Shown here: positions 51,828 through 61,598 of the stretch, piece by piece | Numbering within the stretch: position 1 is the stretch's first letter | How the letters are laid out: each line of letters opens with the position of its first letter | NCBI GenBank assembly: GCA_018268755.1 | Contig: JAFDVW010000002.1 | Span: 1 to 64,000, forward strand | Source: Acidobacteriota bacterium | Lineage (GTDB): Bacteria > Acidobacteriota > Terriglobia > Terriglobales > Acidobacteriaceae | Direction: 5' to 3' | Length of the DNA stretch: 64,000 nucleotides | Notes under the pieces: generated by a model | Seen by the model: only the letters and a program-made list of their open reading frames with translations | The model's database searches: none | What the model was told of the DNA's origin: nothing | Program-made: the position numbers and the translations under genes

Positions 51828-51932
51828 GCCTATTAGGATATCGAACCCCGGGCCGGGCGGCAAATGCGGGCGAGCAGGGCCTACGGTAAAATCGCCTGTA
51901 CTCTAAAGCCACTGGCCAAACCAGACACCGCC

Positions 51933-52535
51933 ATGAAAAACCTCGGCATTCTGCTTTCCGGGCGCGGCTCTAACTTTGAAGCCATCGCCGCCAATGTCAA
52001 CGCCGGCCGCATTCCCGGCGCCCGCATCGCCGTGGTCATCTCCAATAAACCCGATGCCGGCGGCATTGCCACCGCGCAAAAGCTCGGCCTGCCTACCCAG
52101 GTCATTCCTTCCCGGGGCAAATCCCGCGAAGAGCATGACCGGGAAATCGTGGCCGCCCTGCGCGCCCACCAGGTGGATTTGGTCTGCCTCGCCGGATACA
52201 TGCGCCTGCTCTCCCCCTGGTTCGTGCAGCAATATCCTCACCGTATCCTGAACATCCATCCTTCCTTGTTACCCGCGTTTCCCGGCCTCGAGGCCCAGCA
52301 ACAAGCCTTCGCCTATGGGGTCAAGGTTTCCGGCTGCACCGTGCATTTCGTAGATGAAGAGCTCGACCACGGCGCCATCATCGTGCAGAAGGCTGTTCCC
52401 GTTCTGGATAGCGACGACGAGCACTCCCTGGCCCTGCGCATTCTCGAACAGGAACATCTGGCCTATTCCGAAGCCATTCGCCTGGTGCTGGATGGCAGTT
52501 ACCAGGTGGTGGGACGGCGTCTACAAAAGCGCTAG
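51933..52535 (+). CDS. purN: Phosphoribosylglycinamide formyltransferase
   Basis: Third step of purine synthesis, formylating GAR with 10-formyl-THF. The 200 residues contain 'LLSGRGSNFEAIA' (7-19), 'LAGYMRLLSPWF', and the catalytic 'NIHPSLLPAFPG' with His and the later Asp in 'ELDHGAII'. ATG 51933 fits the family N-terminus. Upstream is a TAAAAT box; no other pur gene is adjacent. Confidence 0.95.
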   Translation: MKNLGILLSGRGSNFEAIAANVNAGRIPGARIAVVISNKPDAGGIATAQKLGLPTQVIPSRGKSREEHDREIVAALRAHQVDLVCLAGYMRLLSPWFVQQYPHRILNIHPSLLPAFPGLEAQQQAFAYGVKVSGCTVHFVDEELDHGAIIVQKAVPVLDSDDEHSLALRILEQEHLAYSEAIRLVLDGSYQVVGRRLQKR

Positions 52536-52741
52536 CGTTCTGCCCCCGGTACGTAAAATTCCCGGAACTGGACGCCTTACTTTTGGAATACCCGCCGGTT
52601 ACTCCGGCGCGGCCGGATATCTCACACAAAACACGGTGCTTCTCTCTGCCTTGCTGGGCGCGGGATTTGGCCTTTCTCGTGCACTTTCTCTCCTCGTAAA
52701 GCAGTTGCGAAATCGCCCGAACGACAGGAGATGACGTAAAT

Positions 52742-53110
52742 ATGCACACTCAAGAACATGTTCTCGATCAGGAAGTAGCTTCCTTTCTGCCCCCTCGCCG
52801 CTTCCCCCGCTTCGCCCTCGATGTAGCGGTGACCATTCACTGCCGCACCGGCGAATTGCTCCCCGGCCGCGCCCTCGACATCAGCGAACGCGGTATGGCC
52901 GTCACTATTCCGGTGCAGGTGCCGGTGGGAGAAGTGGTCGCCTTGGAATTCGAAATGCCCCTCGAACGCATCAGCGTGGCCGCCATCGTACGCAACCGCA
53001 AGCGCTTCCGCTACGGCCTGGAATTCATCCAGCCCAACATCGCGGAAGAAGAAATCAAACGCAATCTCTCCCTGCTCGGCGCTATTGGAGATTGGAAAAT
53101 TCAGTCTTGA
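52742..53110 (+). CDS. Single-domain PilZ protein (second copy)
   Basis: A 122-residue PilZ protein. The N-terminal arm precedes 'RRFPRFALDVAVTI' (19-32, RxxxR) and 'ALDISERGMAVTI' (about 44-56, DxSxxG), the c-di-GMP-binding residues; strands follow through 'RYGLEFIQP'. Paralogous to the gene at 45162 by motif order only. Function in c-di-GMP signalling is inferred. Confidence 0.82.
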   Translation: MHTQEHVLDQEVASFLPPRRFPRFALDVAVTIHCRTGELLPGRALDISERGMAVTIPVQVPVGEVVALEFEMPLERISVAAIVRNRKRFRYGLEFIQPNIAEEEIKRNLSLLGAIGDWKIQS

Positions 53111-53197
53111 GCCTGCGCCGCCGGATACTCGCGCCGGCTCCCCCACTCCCCTTTTAAAACATTTCTGCCCGCCTCGGCGGTGGATGAGCACATTCCT

Positions 53198-53203
53198 TAT
53201 AAT
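53198..53203 (+). promoter_or_regulatory. TATAAT box 8 nt before tyrS
   Basis: Perfect TATAAT with only 8 bases to the ATG, no Shine-Dalgarno between. The transcript probably starts at or next to the start codon. No -35 recognised. Confidence 0.45.
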
Positions 53204-53211
53204 GTCCTCCG

Positions 53212-54417
53212 ATGGCTAATTTCGCACCGGTTGACGAACAACTCACCTACCTCAAGAAGGGCTCGGCGGAGATCATCCGCGAGCCGGAGCTGCGCGCCAA
53301 GCTGGAAAAGTCGCGCGCGTCCGGCAAGCCCCTTCGCGTGAAGGCCGGCTTTGACCCCACCGCCCCTGACCTGCATCTGGGTCACACCGTCTTGCTGCGC
53401 AAGCTGAAGCACTTTCAGGACCTCGGCCATACCGTCATTTTCCTGATCGGCGACTTCACCGGCATGATCGGCGACCCGACCGGCCGCTCCGTCACTCGGC
53501 CGCCTCTGACGCCGGAAGAAATCCTGCGCAACGCCAAGACCTACCTGGCCCAGGTCCACAAAATCCTCGACAAGCACGCCACCGAGGTCCGCTTCAACAA
53601 TGAGTGGTTCGAAAAAATGACTCCTGCGGACTGGATCCGCCTGGCCGCCAAATTCACCGTTTCGCAGATGCTGGAGCGCGAAGACTTTCACAAACGCTTC
53701 CAGGAAGAAAAACCCATCGCCATGCATGAGCTGCTCTACCCGCTGGCCCAGGGCTACGACTCCGTCGCCCTGCAGGCTGACGTCGAACTGGGCGGCACCG
53801 ACCAGAAATTCAATCTGCTCGTCGGCCGCGAACTGCAGCGCGGCTATGGCCAGGAATCGCAGGTGGTGCTCACCGTGCCCATCCTCGAAGGGCTGGACGG
53901 CGTGCAGAAAATGTCCAAATCGCTGGGCAACGCCATCGGCATCCAGGAAGCTCCCTTCGAGATGTATGGCAAGCTCATGTCCATCTCCGACCCCATGATG
54001 TGGCGCTACTATGAGCTGCTCACCGATGTGCAACTGGCCGACATCGAAAAGATACAGCGCGAGATGCATCCCATGGACGCGAAGAAAGAGCTGGCACGCC
54101 GCATTGTGACTGATTTCCATTCTGCCGAAGCCGCCGCCAAAGCCGGAGAAGATTGGGGCAAGCAATTCCAAAAAGGCGTCACGCCCGACGAGGTCGAAGA
54201 AGTTTCGATCGCCGCACCCGAGGGCCATCTGCGCCTCGATAAGCTGCTCGCGCTGGCCGGACTCGCCGATTCTGTCAGTGACGCCGGCCGAAAGATCAAA
54301 CAGAAATCCGTGAAGGTGAACGGCGAAGCGCAAGTGGAATCCACCGCACAGATCGATCTCGGTCAGCCGGTGACCATCCAGGTCGGCCGCAAGATCAAGA
54401 AAGTCAGCAAAGCTTAA
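53212..54417 (+). CDS. tyrS: Tyrosyl-tRNA synthetase
   Basis: Charges tRNA-Tyr in the cytosol. The 401 residues have the class I signatures '[11 protein letters not shown]' (HIGH) and 'KMSKSLGN', the tyrosine pocket '[10 protein letters not shown]', and a C-terminal S4-like RNA-binding domain ('[20 protein letters not shown]'). The length and spacing fit the TyrZ-type clade. It is followed immediately by a REP unit. Confidence 0.96.
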   Translation: MANFAPVDEQLTYLKKGSAEIIREPELRAKLEKSRASGKPLRVKAGFDPTAPDLHLGHTVLLRKLKHFQDLGHTVIFLIGDFTGMIGDPTGRSVTRPPLTPEEILRNAKTYLAQVHKILDKHATEVRFNNEWFEKMTPADWIRLAAKFTVSQMLEREDFHKRFQEEKPIAMHELLYPLAQGYDSVALQADVELGGTDQKFNLLVGRELQRGYGQESQVVLTVPILEGLDGVQKMSKSLGNAIGIQEAPFEMYGKLMSISDPMMWRYYELLTDVQLADIEKIQREMHPMDAKKELARRIVTDFHSAEAAAKAGEDWGKQFQKGVTPDEVEEVSIAAPEGHLRLDKLLALAGLADSVSDAGRKIKQKSVKVNGEAQVESTAQIDLGQPVTIQVGRKIKKVSKA

Positions 54418-54418
54418 C

Positions 54419-54480
54419 TGTCATTCTGAGCGAAAAAGGCCTTCGCGCATGCGAAGGCCCTTTGAGTCGAAGAATCCCTA
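54419..54480 (+). repeat. REP-like unit, copy D
   Basis: Begins TGTCATTCTGAGCGAAAAAG just after tyrS and ends GTCGAAGAATCCCTA. The middle forms AAGGCCTTCGC/GCGAAGGCC. Its position suggests a role in 3'-end processing or transcript protection of tyrS. Confidence 0.85.
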
Positions 54481-54651
54481 CCCACGCCACTGTCCAATTT
54501 TCCTACACTGTGCAATCGTTCCTTTTTCTCGCCGAAACTTACATGGTTCCCAGCGTAATCACGGCGGCAAGCAATTGATTTCAAACCACCAAAAATCCCT
54601 ATATTTGGTCCCTCCCCTGCATCCCCTTTTTCCCAGTGAGGGAGGAACCCC

Positions 54652-55515
54652 ATGAATAAAATCGCAGTTTCACTCTGCACGGGATTTCTGTTGTCGGGCC
54701 TCTGTTTCGCGCAAACTTCTGCCAGCACTAAGACCGACGTGGCGGCTTCGCAAAGCGCCTCGGTCTCCGCGGACCACTCCGGTGCGCAGGCTAGCTCGAA
54801 CACATCCGCTACGGCCACCCAGGGAGCTACCGCTTCCGGCGGAAACAGCTACGCGCACGGTTCGAGCCAGCTGCAAAGCGGCAGCGCGGTGCAGGCCGAG
54901 CTGACCAAACCGGTCGATGCGCGCAAGAACAAACCCGGAGACGAAGTCATGGCCAAGACCACGCAGGACGTGAAGTCCAACGGCCATGTAGTTTTGCCCA
55001 AAGGATCGAAAATCGTCGGAAAAGTCACGCAGGCCCAGGCGCGTACCAAGGGACAAGAGGAATCTCAACTCGGCATCGCCTTTGACCACGCCATCCTGAA
55101 AGACGGCACGCAGGTGCCTATGGCTTTTGCCATTCAGGCCATCAGCGGCTCACAAGCTGCGGCCTCGATCGCGGATGACTCTACCATGGAGTCCGTGAAC
55201 ACCGGCTCGATGGCTACTGCATCCGCCTCCGGTACAACTCGCGGCCTTGTCGGCGGCGTGGCTTCCACTACCGGCAACGTCGTTCATACCGCGGGCTCAA
55301 CTACGGGAGCCACCTTGCACACCGCCACGGCCACCGGACTCGGCGCCAACGGGGCCATCGCTTCTTCGACGCAAGGCGTCGTCGGCATGCCCGGCATGAC
55401 ATTATCCTCGGTGGCTTCAAACTCCACCGGCGCAAGCTCAGTGCTCAGCTCCAGGAATAGTAACGTTCACCTGGACACCGGCACTCGCATGCTACTGCGC
55501 GCTACCGGGAAATAG
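54652..55515 (+). CDS. Exported Ser/Thr/Ala-rich protein with VirB10-like segment
   Basis: A 287-residue protein with a signal peptide (1-20, ending 'GLCFAQ'). The N-terminal third and C-terminal third are Ser/Thr/Gly/Ala-rich and low complexity. The middle (about 70-165) has the fold words of the TrbI/VirB10 beta-barrel domain: 'VQAELTKPVDARKNKPGDEV', 'LPKGSKIVGKV' and 'AFDHAILKDGTQVP'. No T4SS gene is nearby and it lacks a transmembrane anchor, so it is probably a stand-alone envelope protein. ATG follows GGAGG at good distance. Confidence 0.7.
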   Translation: MNKIAVSLCTGFLLSGLCFAQTSASTKTDVAASQSASVSADHSGAQASSNTSATATQGATASGGNSYAHGSSQLQSGSAVQAELTKPVDARKNKPGDEVMAKTTQDVKSNGHVVLPKGSKIVGKVTQAQARTKGQEESQLGIAFDHAILKDGTQVPMAFAIQAISGSQAAASIADDSTMESVNTGSMATASASGTTRGLVGGVASTTGNVVHTAGSTTGATLHTATATGLGANGAIASSTQGVVGMPGMTLSSVASNSTGASSVLSSRNSNVHLDTGTRMLLRATGK

Positions 55516-55582
55516 TAATCTTCCTGGTGGGGGAAGGCAGTAGGCAGGCTGCTGCCTTCCCTATACAATCAAACCAGCGGCG

Positions 55583-55948
55583 ATGCCTCGATCCACTCCA
55601 TTTCGTTGGCAGAAATTGGTCGTGGTGCCCATTCTGCTGTGGGCCGTGCTGGATCTCAGTGTGCCCGGACTGTGCTCGGATGAGCAGCTCCCGCCCGCGA
55701 CGCAGACATCGCAACACCTTTTTGCGGCAAAACGGACCGACTCCCAAATTGTTTCGCACTCTTCCCCGCCCGTTTCTACACCATCCCCGACCATCGAAGA
55801 AGATTGCTGGTGCTGCTGTTCCCATATCGTTCCGGCTCGGCCGGTAACGCTTGTAGCTTTGGCAACTTTGACCCTCGAAACCCTGCCTGCACCTGAGGAC
55901 CCGTCCCAAGGCTGGGCTCTGCCTCTTTATCACCCTCCCCGCGCTTAG
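55583..55948 (+). CDS. Small exported protein with CWCCCSH cysteine cluster
   Basis: A 121-residue protein with an N-terminal hydrophobic segment (about 11-31, probable signal or anchor). After a Ser/Pro-rich region comes 'EEDCWCCCSHIVP' (about 72-84), a dense Cys/His cluster that could bind soft metals. The C-terminus is hydrophobic and Pro-rich. It sits 137 bp upstream of an outer-membrane factor, membrane fusion protein and RND pump on the same strand. A periplasmic metal chaperone or sensor for the efflux system is inferred. Confidence 0.65.
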   Translation: MPRSTPFRWQKLVVVPILLWAVLDLSVPGLCSDEQLPPATQTSQHLFAAKRTDSQIVSHSSPPVSTPSPTIEEDCWCCCSHIVPARPVTLVALATLTLETLPAPEDPSQGWALPLYHPPRA

Positions 55949-56085
55949 CGACTGATCCCACCGCTCCTTATTGCGAGGACTTCGTGTCTTCGCCATTTGC
56001 CATACCCCAGAGTTCCGCGCCCCGCCGCGTCTGATTTCTGCCGTGGCGGCAACTGGAATTCTGGCCACCCATTTCGGGAGCATCT

Positions 56086-57306
56086 ATGAACACGCACCGG
56101 CTGCGGCTGTTGGCCGCATCCATTCTTCTGGTTTTCACGGGGAGGGCCTCTGCCGAAACCCTGACCCTTGCCGAAGCGCTGCATCTTGCCCGTCAGCGGG
56201 CCCCGCTGATCCTTGCGGCCACCGCCCAGATTGCGGAAGCGCGCGCTCGTCTGGCGGGCGCAAAAATTCTGCTGCAGCAAAACCCGACCCTTGAATTTTC
56301 CGCGGGTCCGCGCCGCACGCCCGGCAACACCCTCACCGATTTCGAAGTGGGGGCCACGCAGGCCTTCGAGCTGGGTGGCAAGCGCCGATCCCGCATCGCC
56401 GGGGCCCAGGCCGGGGTCGATCGCGAGACTGCCGCCAGCCAGAACACGACACGCGAACTTCTACATGATGTCGCCGTCGCCTTCTGGCAGACAGTGGCCG
56501 CGCAGGAGCGTCTGCGCCTGGCGGCCTCCGCCGATGCCAACGCCGGGGAACTGTTGCGCGGCACTCAACGCCGCTTTGATCTCGGGGATGTTCCTCTTCT
56601 TGACCTGAACGTCGCGCGCAACGCTGCCGCCAAAGCTCGTCTGCAGCTGCGTTCTGCCGAGTCCGAGCAGATCGCCGCTCTGGGCGACTTGCGCTTGCTG
56701 CTGGGCCTGCCTCCGACCGAACCGCTGTCGGTCGCCGGAGACCTGAAAGAGCGCCGCCTCTACCAATTGGACCAGTTGCTGGCGGAAGCCGCCGGCCGTC
56801 CCGACCTTCGCGTACTGGATGGGGAGCTGCGCCAGGCCGAAGCGGAAGTGCAACTCGGCAAAAGCTTCGCCGTACCCGACGTCAGTCTTGGCGTCCGCTA
56901 CGGACACGATGAAGGCGATGTCATTGCTCGCGGCGAACTGGCCGTCACTTTGCCCGTCTTTTCCCGAGGCCAGGAACTTCGCGCCGTGGGCTCCGCCCGC
57001 GCCACCCGCCTGCGCCGCGAGACCGACGCCAATCGGCAGATGGTCGCCAATCAGGTGACCACCGCGCTCACTCTGTACGAACAACGTATCCGGGCCGCTG
57101 ACGAGTTGGCCCGCAATGCCGTCCAGTCGGCGGAGGAAAACGAAACTCTGGCCCGGCGCAGTTACGAAGAGGGCGAGATCAGCATGCTCGATCTTCTTCT
57201 GGTCCGCCGGGAAAGTCTGGAGACCCAGTTCCTGTATCTGAACGCTCTGCTACAAGCCGCATTGCAAAGAGTGGAAGTCGAAACTCACGCCGGAGTCCTG
57301 CCATGA
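56086..57306 (+). CDS. TolC-family outer-membrane factor (CzcC-like)
   Basis: Outer-membrane exit duct of a tripartite efflux pump, 406 residues. Signal peptide about 1-23 ('GRASAETL'). Two OEP repeats follow: the first starts 'LTLAEALHLARQRAPLI' (24-40) and the second mid-protein ('DLRVLDGELRQAEAEVQLGK' region), with long coiled helices. Gene end overlaps the membrane fusion protein start by 4 bp (ATGA). The low similarity of OEPs means only the pump type, not the substrate, is inferred. Confidence 0.88.
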   Translation: MNTHRLRLLAASILLVFTGRASAETLTLAEALHLARQRAPLILAATAQIAEARARLAGAKILLQQNPTLEFSAGPRRTPGNTLTDFEVGATQAFELGGKRRSRIAGAQAGVDRETAASQNTTRELLHDVAVAFWQTVAAQERLRLAASADANAGELLRGTQRRFDLGDVPLLDLNVARNAAAKARLQLRSAESEQIAALGDLRLLLGLPPTEPLSVAGDLKERRLYQLDQLLAEAAGRPDLRVLDGELRQAEAEVQLGKSFAVPDVSLGVRYGHDEGDVIARGELAVTLPVFSRGQELRAVGSARATRLRRETDANRQMVANQVTTALTLYEQRIRAADELARNAVQSAEENETLARRSYEEGEISMLDLLLVRRESLETQFLYLNALLQAALQRVEVETHAGVLP

Positions 57307-58487
57307 AAAACATACAACTGCTTGTAGTCCTGCTGGCCCTGGGCCTCCTCGCGGGTTGCAAAAGCAACTCCGGCGAGGCCGTACCCGCAGAACCGTCGGC
57401 TCAGCCCTCTTCCGTCAACCGGCCTTCCCAGCCCGGCGTGCTGCACATTGAAGCCCTGATGCTGCGTGATTTGAAAATCACCACCGCCGCGGTCGAAGAG
57501 CGCCCCGGCGGAGAAGATGTCGGCTTGCTGGGCGAGCTGCATGTGAACGAAGATCGCTATGCCGAAGTAGCCTCTCCTGTCTCCGCACGCATCAGCGCCG
57601 TTCACGCAGTAGCGGGACAGTCCGTCGCGGTTGGCCAACCGCTGGTGACTCTGCAAAGCACCGATCTCGGACGCGCGCGCGCGCAACTTGCCTCCACCCA
57701 AACCCGGCTGGCTCTTGCGCAGCAGGCCCTTGCCCGAAAACGCAGTCTCGCGGAAGAAAACATCGTCTCGCAACGTGAAGTGCAGGAGGCCCAAGCCGCT
57801 GTCTCCTCCGCCGAGGCGGAACTCCAGGCAGCACAGGCCGAATTGCTCGCTCTCGGCGTTTCCGCAGGCCCGCAGGATGGCGCCGAAGGTCCGCAATTCA
57901 CTCTGCGATCGCCGTTGCGTGGAGTTGTCCTCGAGCGCACCGCCGTCCTCGGACAAACGGCCGATCCGCAACGCGCATTGCTCCGCATCGCCAACCTCTC
58001 CACGCTTTGGCTCACCGTGCAGGCCTTTGAGCGCGATGCTGTGCGCCTCAAAACCGGCCTCCCGGCGCGCGTTGCCTTCCCGGCTCTCCTTGGCCGGACA
58101 TTCAACGGCAAAATTGCCGTGATCGGTCAACAGGTGGACCTCCAGTCCCGCACGATCCCAGTGCGGATTGATGTCTCCAATCCCCAGGCCTTGCTGCGCC
58201 CCGGCATGTCGGCCAATGCCTGGATCACCCCGGGGGCTCAAGCCGCCAGACTTCTGGCCATTCCCGCCGCCTCCATGCAGCGGCTGGGAGAAGAGTGGGT
58301 GGTTTTTCTTCCCCAAGCGCGTGACACCTTCGAGATTCGCCGCGTAGGCCGCGGTCGCGATCTGGCGGGAGAAATCGAAGTCCTCTCCGGCCTCACCGCC
58401 GGGGAGACGGTCGTGGTGGACGGAGCTTTCCTGCTGAAAGCCGAGGCCGACAAGACCCGCGGAGAAGGAGAAGAACATGACCACTGA
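57303..58487 (+). CDS. RND efflux membrane fusion lipoprotein (CzcB-like)
   Basis: Periplasmic adaptor, 394 residues. The signal ends in a lipobox 'LLAGCKS' (Cys19), so it is lipid-anchored. Then barrel-sandwich lipoyl ('VSARISAVHAVAGQSVAVGQ'), a helical hairpin ('LALAQQALARKRSLAEENIV') and beta-barrel/membrane-proximal domains. The C-tail 'GEGEEHDH' is acidic and His-containing, a possible metal-binding end. It overlaps both neighbours by a few bases, giving a tightly coupled operon. Confidence 0.92.
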   Translation: MKNIQLLVVLLALGLLAGCKSNSGEAVPAEPSAQPSSVNRPSQPGVLHIEALMLRDLKITTAAVEERPGGEDVGLLGELHVNEDRYAEVASPVSARISAVHAVAGQSVAVGQPLVTLQSTDLGRARAQLASTQTRLALAQQALARKRSLAEENIVSQREVQEAQAAVSSAEAELQAAQAELLALGVSAGPQDGAEGPQFTLRSPLRGVVLERTAVLGQTADPQRALLRIANLSTLWLTVQAFERDAVRLKTGLPARVAFPALLGRTFNGKIAVIGQQVDLQSRTIPVRIDVSNPQALLRPGMSANAWITPGAQAARLLAIPAASMQRLGEEWVVFLPQARDTFEIRRVGRGRDLAGEIEVLSGLTAGETVVVDGAFLLKAEADKTRGEGEEHDH

Positions 58488-61400
58488 GCCCAACGGCTTG
58501 ATCCACAAGATTCTGCGCCAGGCTTTCTCTCATTCGGCGCTCACCTTGATTCTGGCCCTGGGGGCCAGCGCCATCGGCGCGTTGTGGCTGCGCGATCTGC
58601 GGCGGGACGTATTCCCCGATCTTTCCGCGCCCGTCTTCAACATCATCGTGCAAAACCCTGCCATGGGCGCGGAGGAACTCGAGACCGGCGTGGCCATTCC
58701 TCTGGAATCCGCGCTGGCCGGCCTGCCTGACGTGCGCCGCGTCCGCTCCAACTCTCAGCTCGGCGTCACGCAGGTCACTATTGAATTCGAATCCGACGCG
58801 GACTATTACCGCTCGCGCCAGTTTGTCGCGGAGCGCGTGGCCCAGACGGCATCGCAGCTCCCCCCCGGCACCGATGCTCCGCTGATCTCCAGCCTCACTG
58901 GCAGGTTGAATGAGATCTTTGAATTCACGCTCGAGGCGGAACCCGGCGCGGCCGATCCCATGCGCCTGCGTGACCTGGCGGAGTTTGATATTCGCAACCG
59001 CCTGATCGCCGTGCCCGGCGTTGCTGCCGTCGAAATTCTCGGGGGATACCTCCGCCAGTTCCAGGTGCAGCTCGATCCCGAGCGCATGTCCGCGCGCAAA
59101 GTCAGCTTGGATGAGATTACCCATGCCGTCGAGGGCGCCAATCTCAACGCCGCCGGCGGCTTCCTCACTCAGGGTTCCATGGAATGGACCTTGCGCGCGG
59201 TGGGCCGCATTCAGGATGTGGATGCGCTACGCAATACCGTGGTCGCGGTCAGGGGACGAACGCCGGTCATGCTGGGCGATGTCGCCGATGTGCGGGAGGC
59301 CCCCGCGATACGGCGTGGCATTGCCCATCGCCTGGATGGCGAGGTCGTGAGCTGCCGCATCATCAAGCAATTCGGTGCGGACACCGTCAAAGTCGCGGCT
59401 GGCATCCGCCAGGCCTTTGCTGGGATCCAGAAAACTCTTCCGCCCGGCGTCAACGTGCGCATCGTTTATGACCAGTCGCAGTTGGTCTCGAGCGCGCTGG
59501 GCGGAGTCACTCGCGCGATTCTGCTGGGCGCTGTCCTGGTCATTGGGGTGCTCATTGTCTTGCTCGGCGATTGGCGCGCGGCGCTCATTGTCACGCTCAC
59601 GCTTCCTCTCTCCATTGCGCTTGCCGGCTTGCTACTCAAGCCGGCCCACGTCGGCATCAACACCATGACCCTTGGTGGGCTCGCCATTGCCGTGGGTATT
59701 CTCGTCGATGCCGCCATCATCATGGCGGAAAACATCATTCACCGCCTTACTTCTCGCCGCAATCAGGACCGCCTTTCCACCGCGCTCGCGGCCGCCGGCG
59801 AAGTGGGCCGCCCCATCGCCTTCGCTACCCTGATCGTGATCGCCGTGTTCCTGCCTCTGTTTGCCATGACCGGCATCGAGGGCCGTATGTACAGTCCCCT
59901 TGCAGCCGCCGTCATTGCCTCCATCGCCGCCGCATTAGTACTGGCGTTGACTCTGGTCCCGATTCTCGCCGGCCACTTCTTACGCCCGCGCCCCGAAGGC
60001 CAGGAAGAGGACGTCTGGCTCATTCGCCGCCTGAAGCATCTCTACGCCCCGCTTCTCGACCGGGCTATTCGCAAGTCCGCGGTCACCATGACGCTTTCAC
60101 TCGTCGTCACCGCTCCTGTCCTGGTTCTCGCCTTCTATGTAGGTAGCGACTTCATGCCCAAACTGGATGAAGGCGCCTTTCTCTTGCAGACAATTCTGCC
60201 TCCGGAAACTTCGCTCGCGGAAGTCGATCGCGTGAACCACCGGATTGAGGATGCGCTGCGAAAGTTCCCCGAGGTCGAGGATGTGGTCCGCCGCACCGGC
60301 CGCGCGGAACGTACCGAAGATCCCATGCCCCACACCGTTTCCGATGTTCTCGTGGTGTTAAGGCCGCAACGCGCGCGCAGTCTGGACGAGTTGCAGGCCG
60401 CCATGCGTCAGGCCGTGGCGGCAGTCCCGGGGGCATCGGTGCTGTTCACCACGCCTCTGGGCATGCGCATTGACGAAGGTCTAGGCGGAACGCCGGCTGA
60501 CATTTCCGTCCGCGTCTTCGGTCCGGACCTCGATCGTCTGGCTACGCTCTCCGCCGAGGTCGAAGCCATCATGAAGACCGTGCCCGGCGTGACCGATCTG
60601 CGCACGGAAAAACTCACCGGACTTCCTCAGCTCAAAATCACGGTGGACCGCCAGGCCGTGGCCCGCGTCGGACTGACTCCCGGCGACGTCATTCACGCCA
60701 TCACCCTCGGGCTTGCCGGCGAGGAGATGTCGCAGGTCTGGATCGGACAAAAGCGCTACGATCTCGTCGTCCGCCTGCGCGATGAAAAACGCGCCGACAT
60801 CAACGCCATTCGCAACCTGCTTGTCGATGGGCACGATGGCACGCGCATTCCCCTGGGCCAGCTGGCGCAGATTGAGGAAACCTTCGGCCCTGGCGCGATT
60901 CGCCGCGAGGCCGGCAATCGCCGCATCGCCGTCGAGTGTGGCGTCGCAGGCCGCGACCTTGGCGGCACGGCGGCGGAGATCCAGCGCAAGATCGCAGCCC
61001 AGGTCAATTTGCCCACCGGCTACTTTTTCGATATTGCCGGTCGCGTGGAAAGCCAGGCACGCGCCAACCGCTCGCTCTTCCTTGCCATCGCCACCGCGCT
61101 GGTCATCGTGTTCTTGTTGCTCTATGTGGCGCTGGGTTCTTTCTCTGACGCCGCTATCATCCTCGGCACCTTGCCGGTCGCGTTTGTGGGAGGCATTGTC
61201 GCCCTCCTCCTCGCCGGAGAAACCTGGAATGTCTCTTCCCTGGTGGGACTGATCGGCCTGTTCGGCATCGCGGTGCAGAACGGCCTCGTGCTGGTGACCC
61301 AGACGCGCAGCCTGCTGGCGGAAGGAAGGCCCTTTGAAGATGCGGTGAAGGAGGCCAGCATCGGCCGGGTGCGGCCCAAGGTAATGACGGCGGCCACCGC

Positions 61401-61572
61401 CATCTTGGGCTTGCTGCCCATTTTGCTCTTGAATCTGCATGGCACGGAGATCGAGCGGCCGTTGGCGCTGGTCATGGTGGGAGGCTTGCTGACCTCTACC
61501 CTGTTCACCCTGCTGGCCCTGCCGACTTTCTACATCGCCCTGCACCGTCTGCGTGCGCGGATGGGGAGATAG
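58477..61572 (+). CDS. Heavy-metal-type RND efflux pump (CzcA/CusA-like)
   Basis: Inner-membrane proton-driven trimeric pump, 1031 residues, 12 transmembrane helices with two large periplasmic loops. TM4 carries 'VGILVDAAIIMAENI', where Asp and Glu fit the CusA proton relay; the first Asp of CzcA's DFGIIVDGAVV is Ala. CusA's Met-rich 'LPGMS' is 'LPPETS' here, so the Cu/Ag methionine triad is not conserved. Metal specificity is therefore open. 11-bp overlap with the membrane fusion gene. Confidence 0.93.
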   Translation: MTTEPNGLIHKILRQAFSHSALTLILALGASAIGALWLRDLRRDVFPDLSAPVFNIIVQNPAMGAEELETGVAIPLESALAGLPDVRRVRSNSQLGVTQVTIEFESDADYYRSRQFVAERVAQTASQLPPGTDAPLISSLTGRLNEIFEFTLEAEPGAADPMRLRDLAEFDIRNRLIAVPGVAAVEILGGYLRQFQVQLDPERMSARKVSLDEITHAVEGANLNAAGGFLTQGSMEWTLRAVGRIQDVDALRNTVVAVRGRTPVMLGDVADVREAPAIRRGIAHRLDGEVVSCRIIKQFGADTVKVAAGIRQAFAGIQKTLPPGVNVRIVYDQSQLVSSALGGVTRAILLGAVLVIGVLIVLLGDWRAALIVTLTLPLSIALAGLLLKPAHVGINTMTLGGLAIAVGILVDAAIIMAENIIHRLTSRRNQDRLSTALAAAGEVGRPIAFATLIVIAVFLPLFAMTGIEGRMYSPLAAAVIASIAAALVLALTLVPILAGHFLRPRPEGQEEDVWLIRRLKHLYAPLLDRAIRKSAVTMTLSLVVTAPVLVLAFYVGSDFMPKLDEGAFLLQTILPPETSLAEVDRVNHRIEDALRKFPEVEDVVRRTGRAERTEDPMPHTVSDVLVVLRPQRARSLDELQAAMRQAVAAVPGASVLFTTPLGMRIDEGLGGTPADISVRVFGPDLDRLATLSAEVEAIMKTVPGVTDLRTEKLTGLPQLKITVDRQAVARVGLTPGDVIHAITLGLAGEEMSQVWIGQKRYDLVVRLRDEKRADINAIRNLLVDGHDGTRIPLGQLAQIEETFGPGAIRREAGNRRIAVECGVAGRDLGGTAAEIQRKIAAQVNLPTGYFFDIAGRVESQARANRSLFLAIATALVIVFLLLYVALGSFSDAAIILGTLPVAFVGGIVALLLAGETWNVSSLVGLIGLFGIAVQNGLVLVTQTRSLLAEGRPFEDAVKEASIGRVRPKVMTAATAILGLLPILLLNLHGTEIERPLALVMVGGLLTSTLFTLLALPTFYIALHRLRARMGR

Positions 61573-61598
61573 AGAAGAAGAAACACTGAGGCGCTCGG

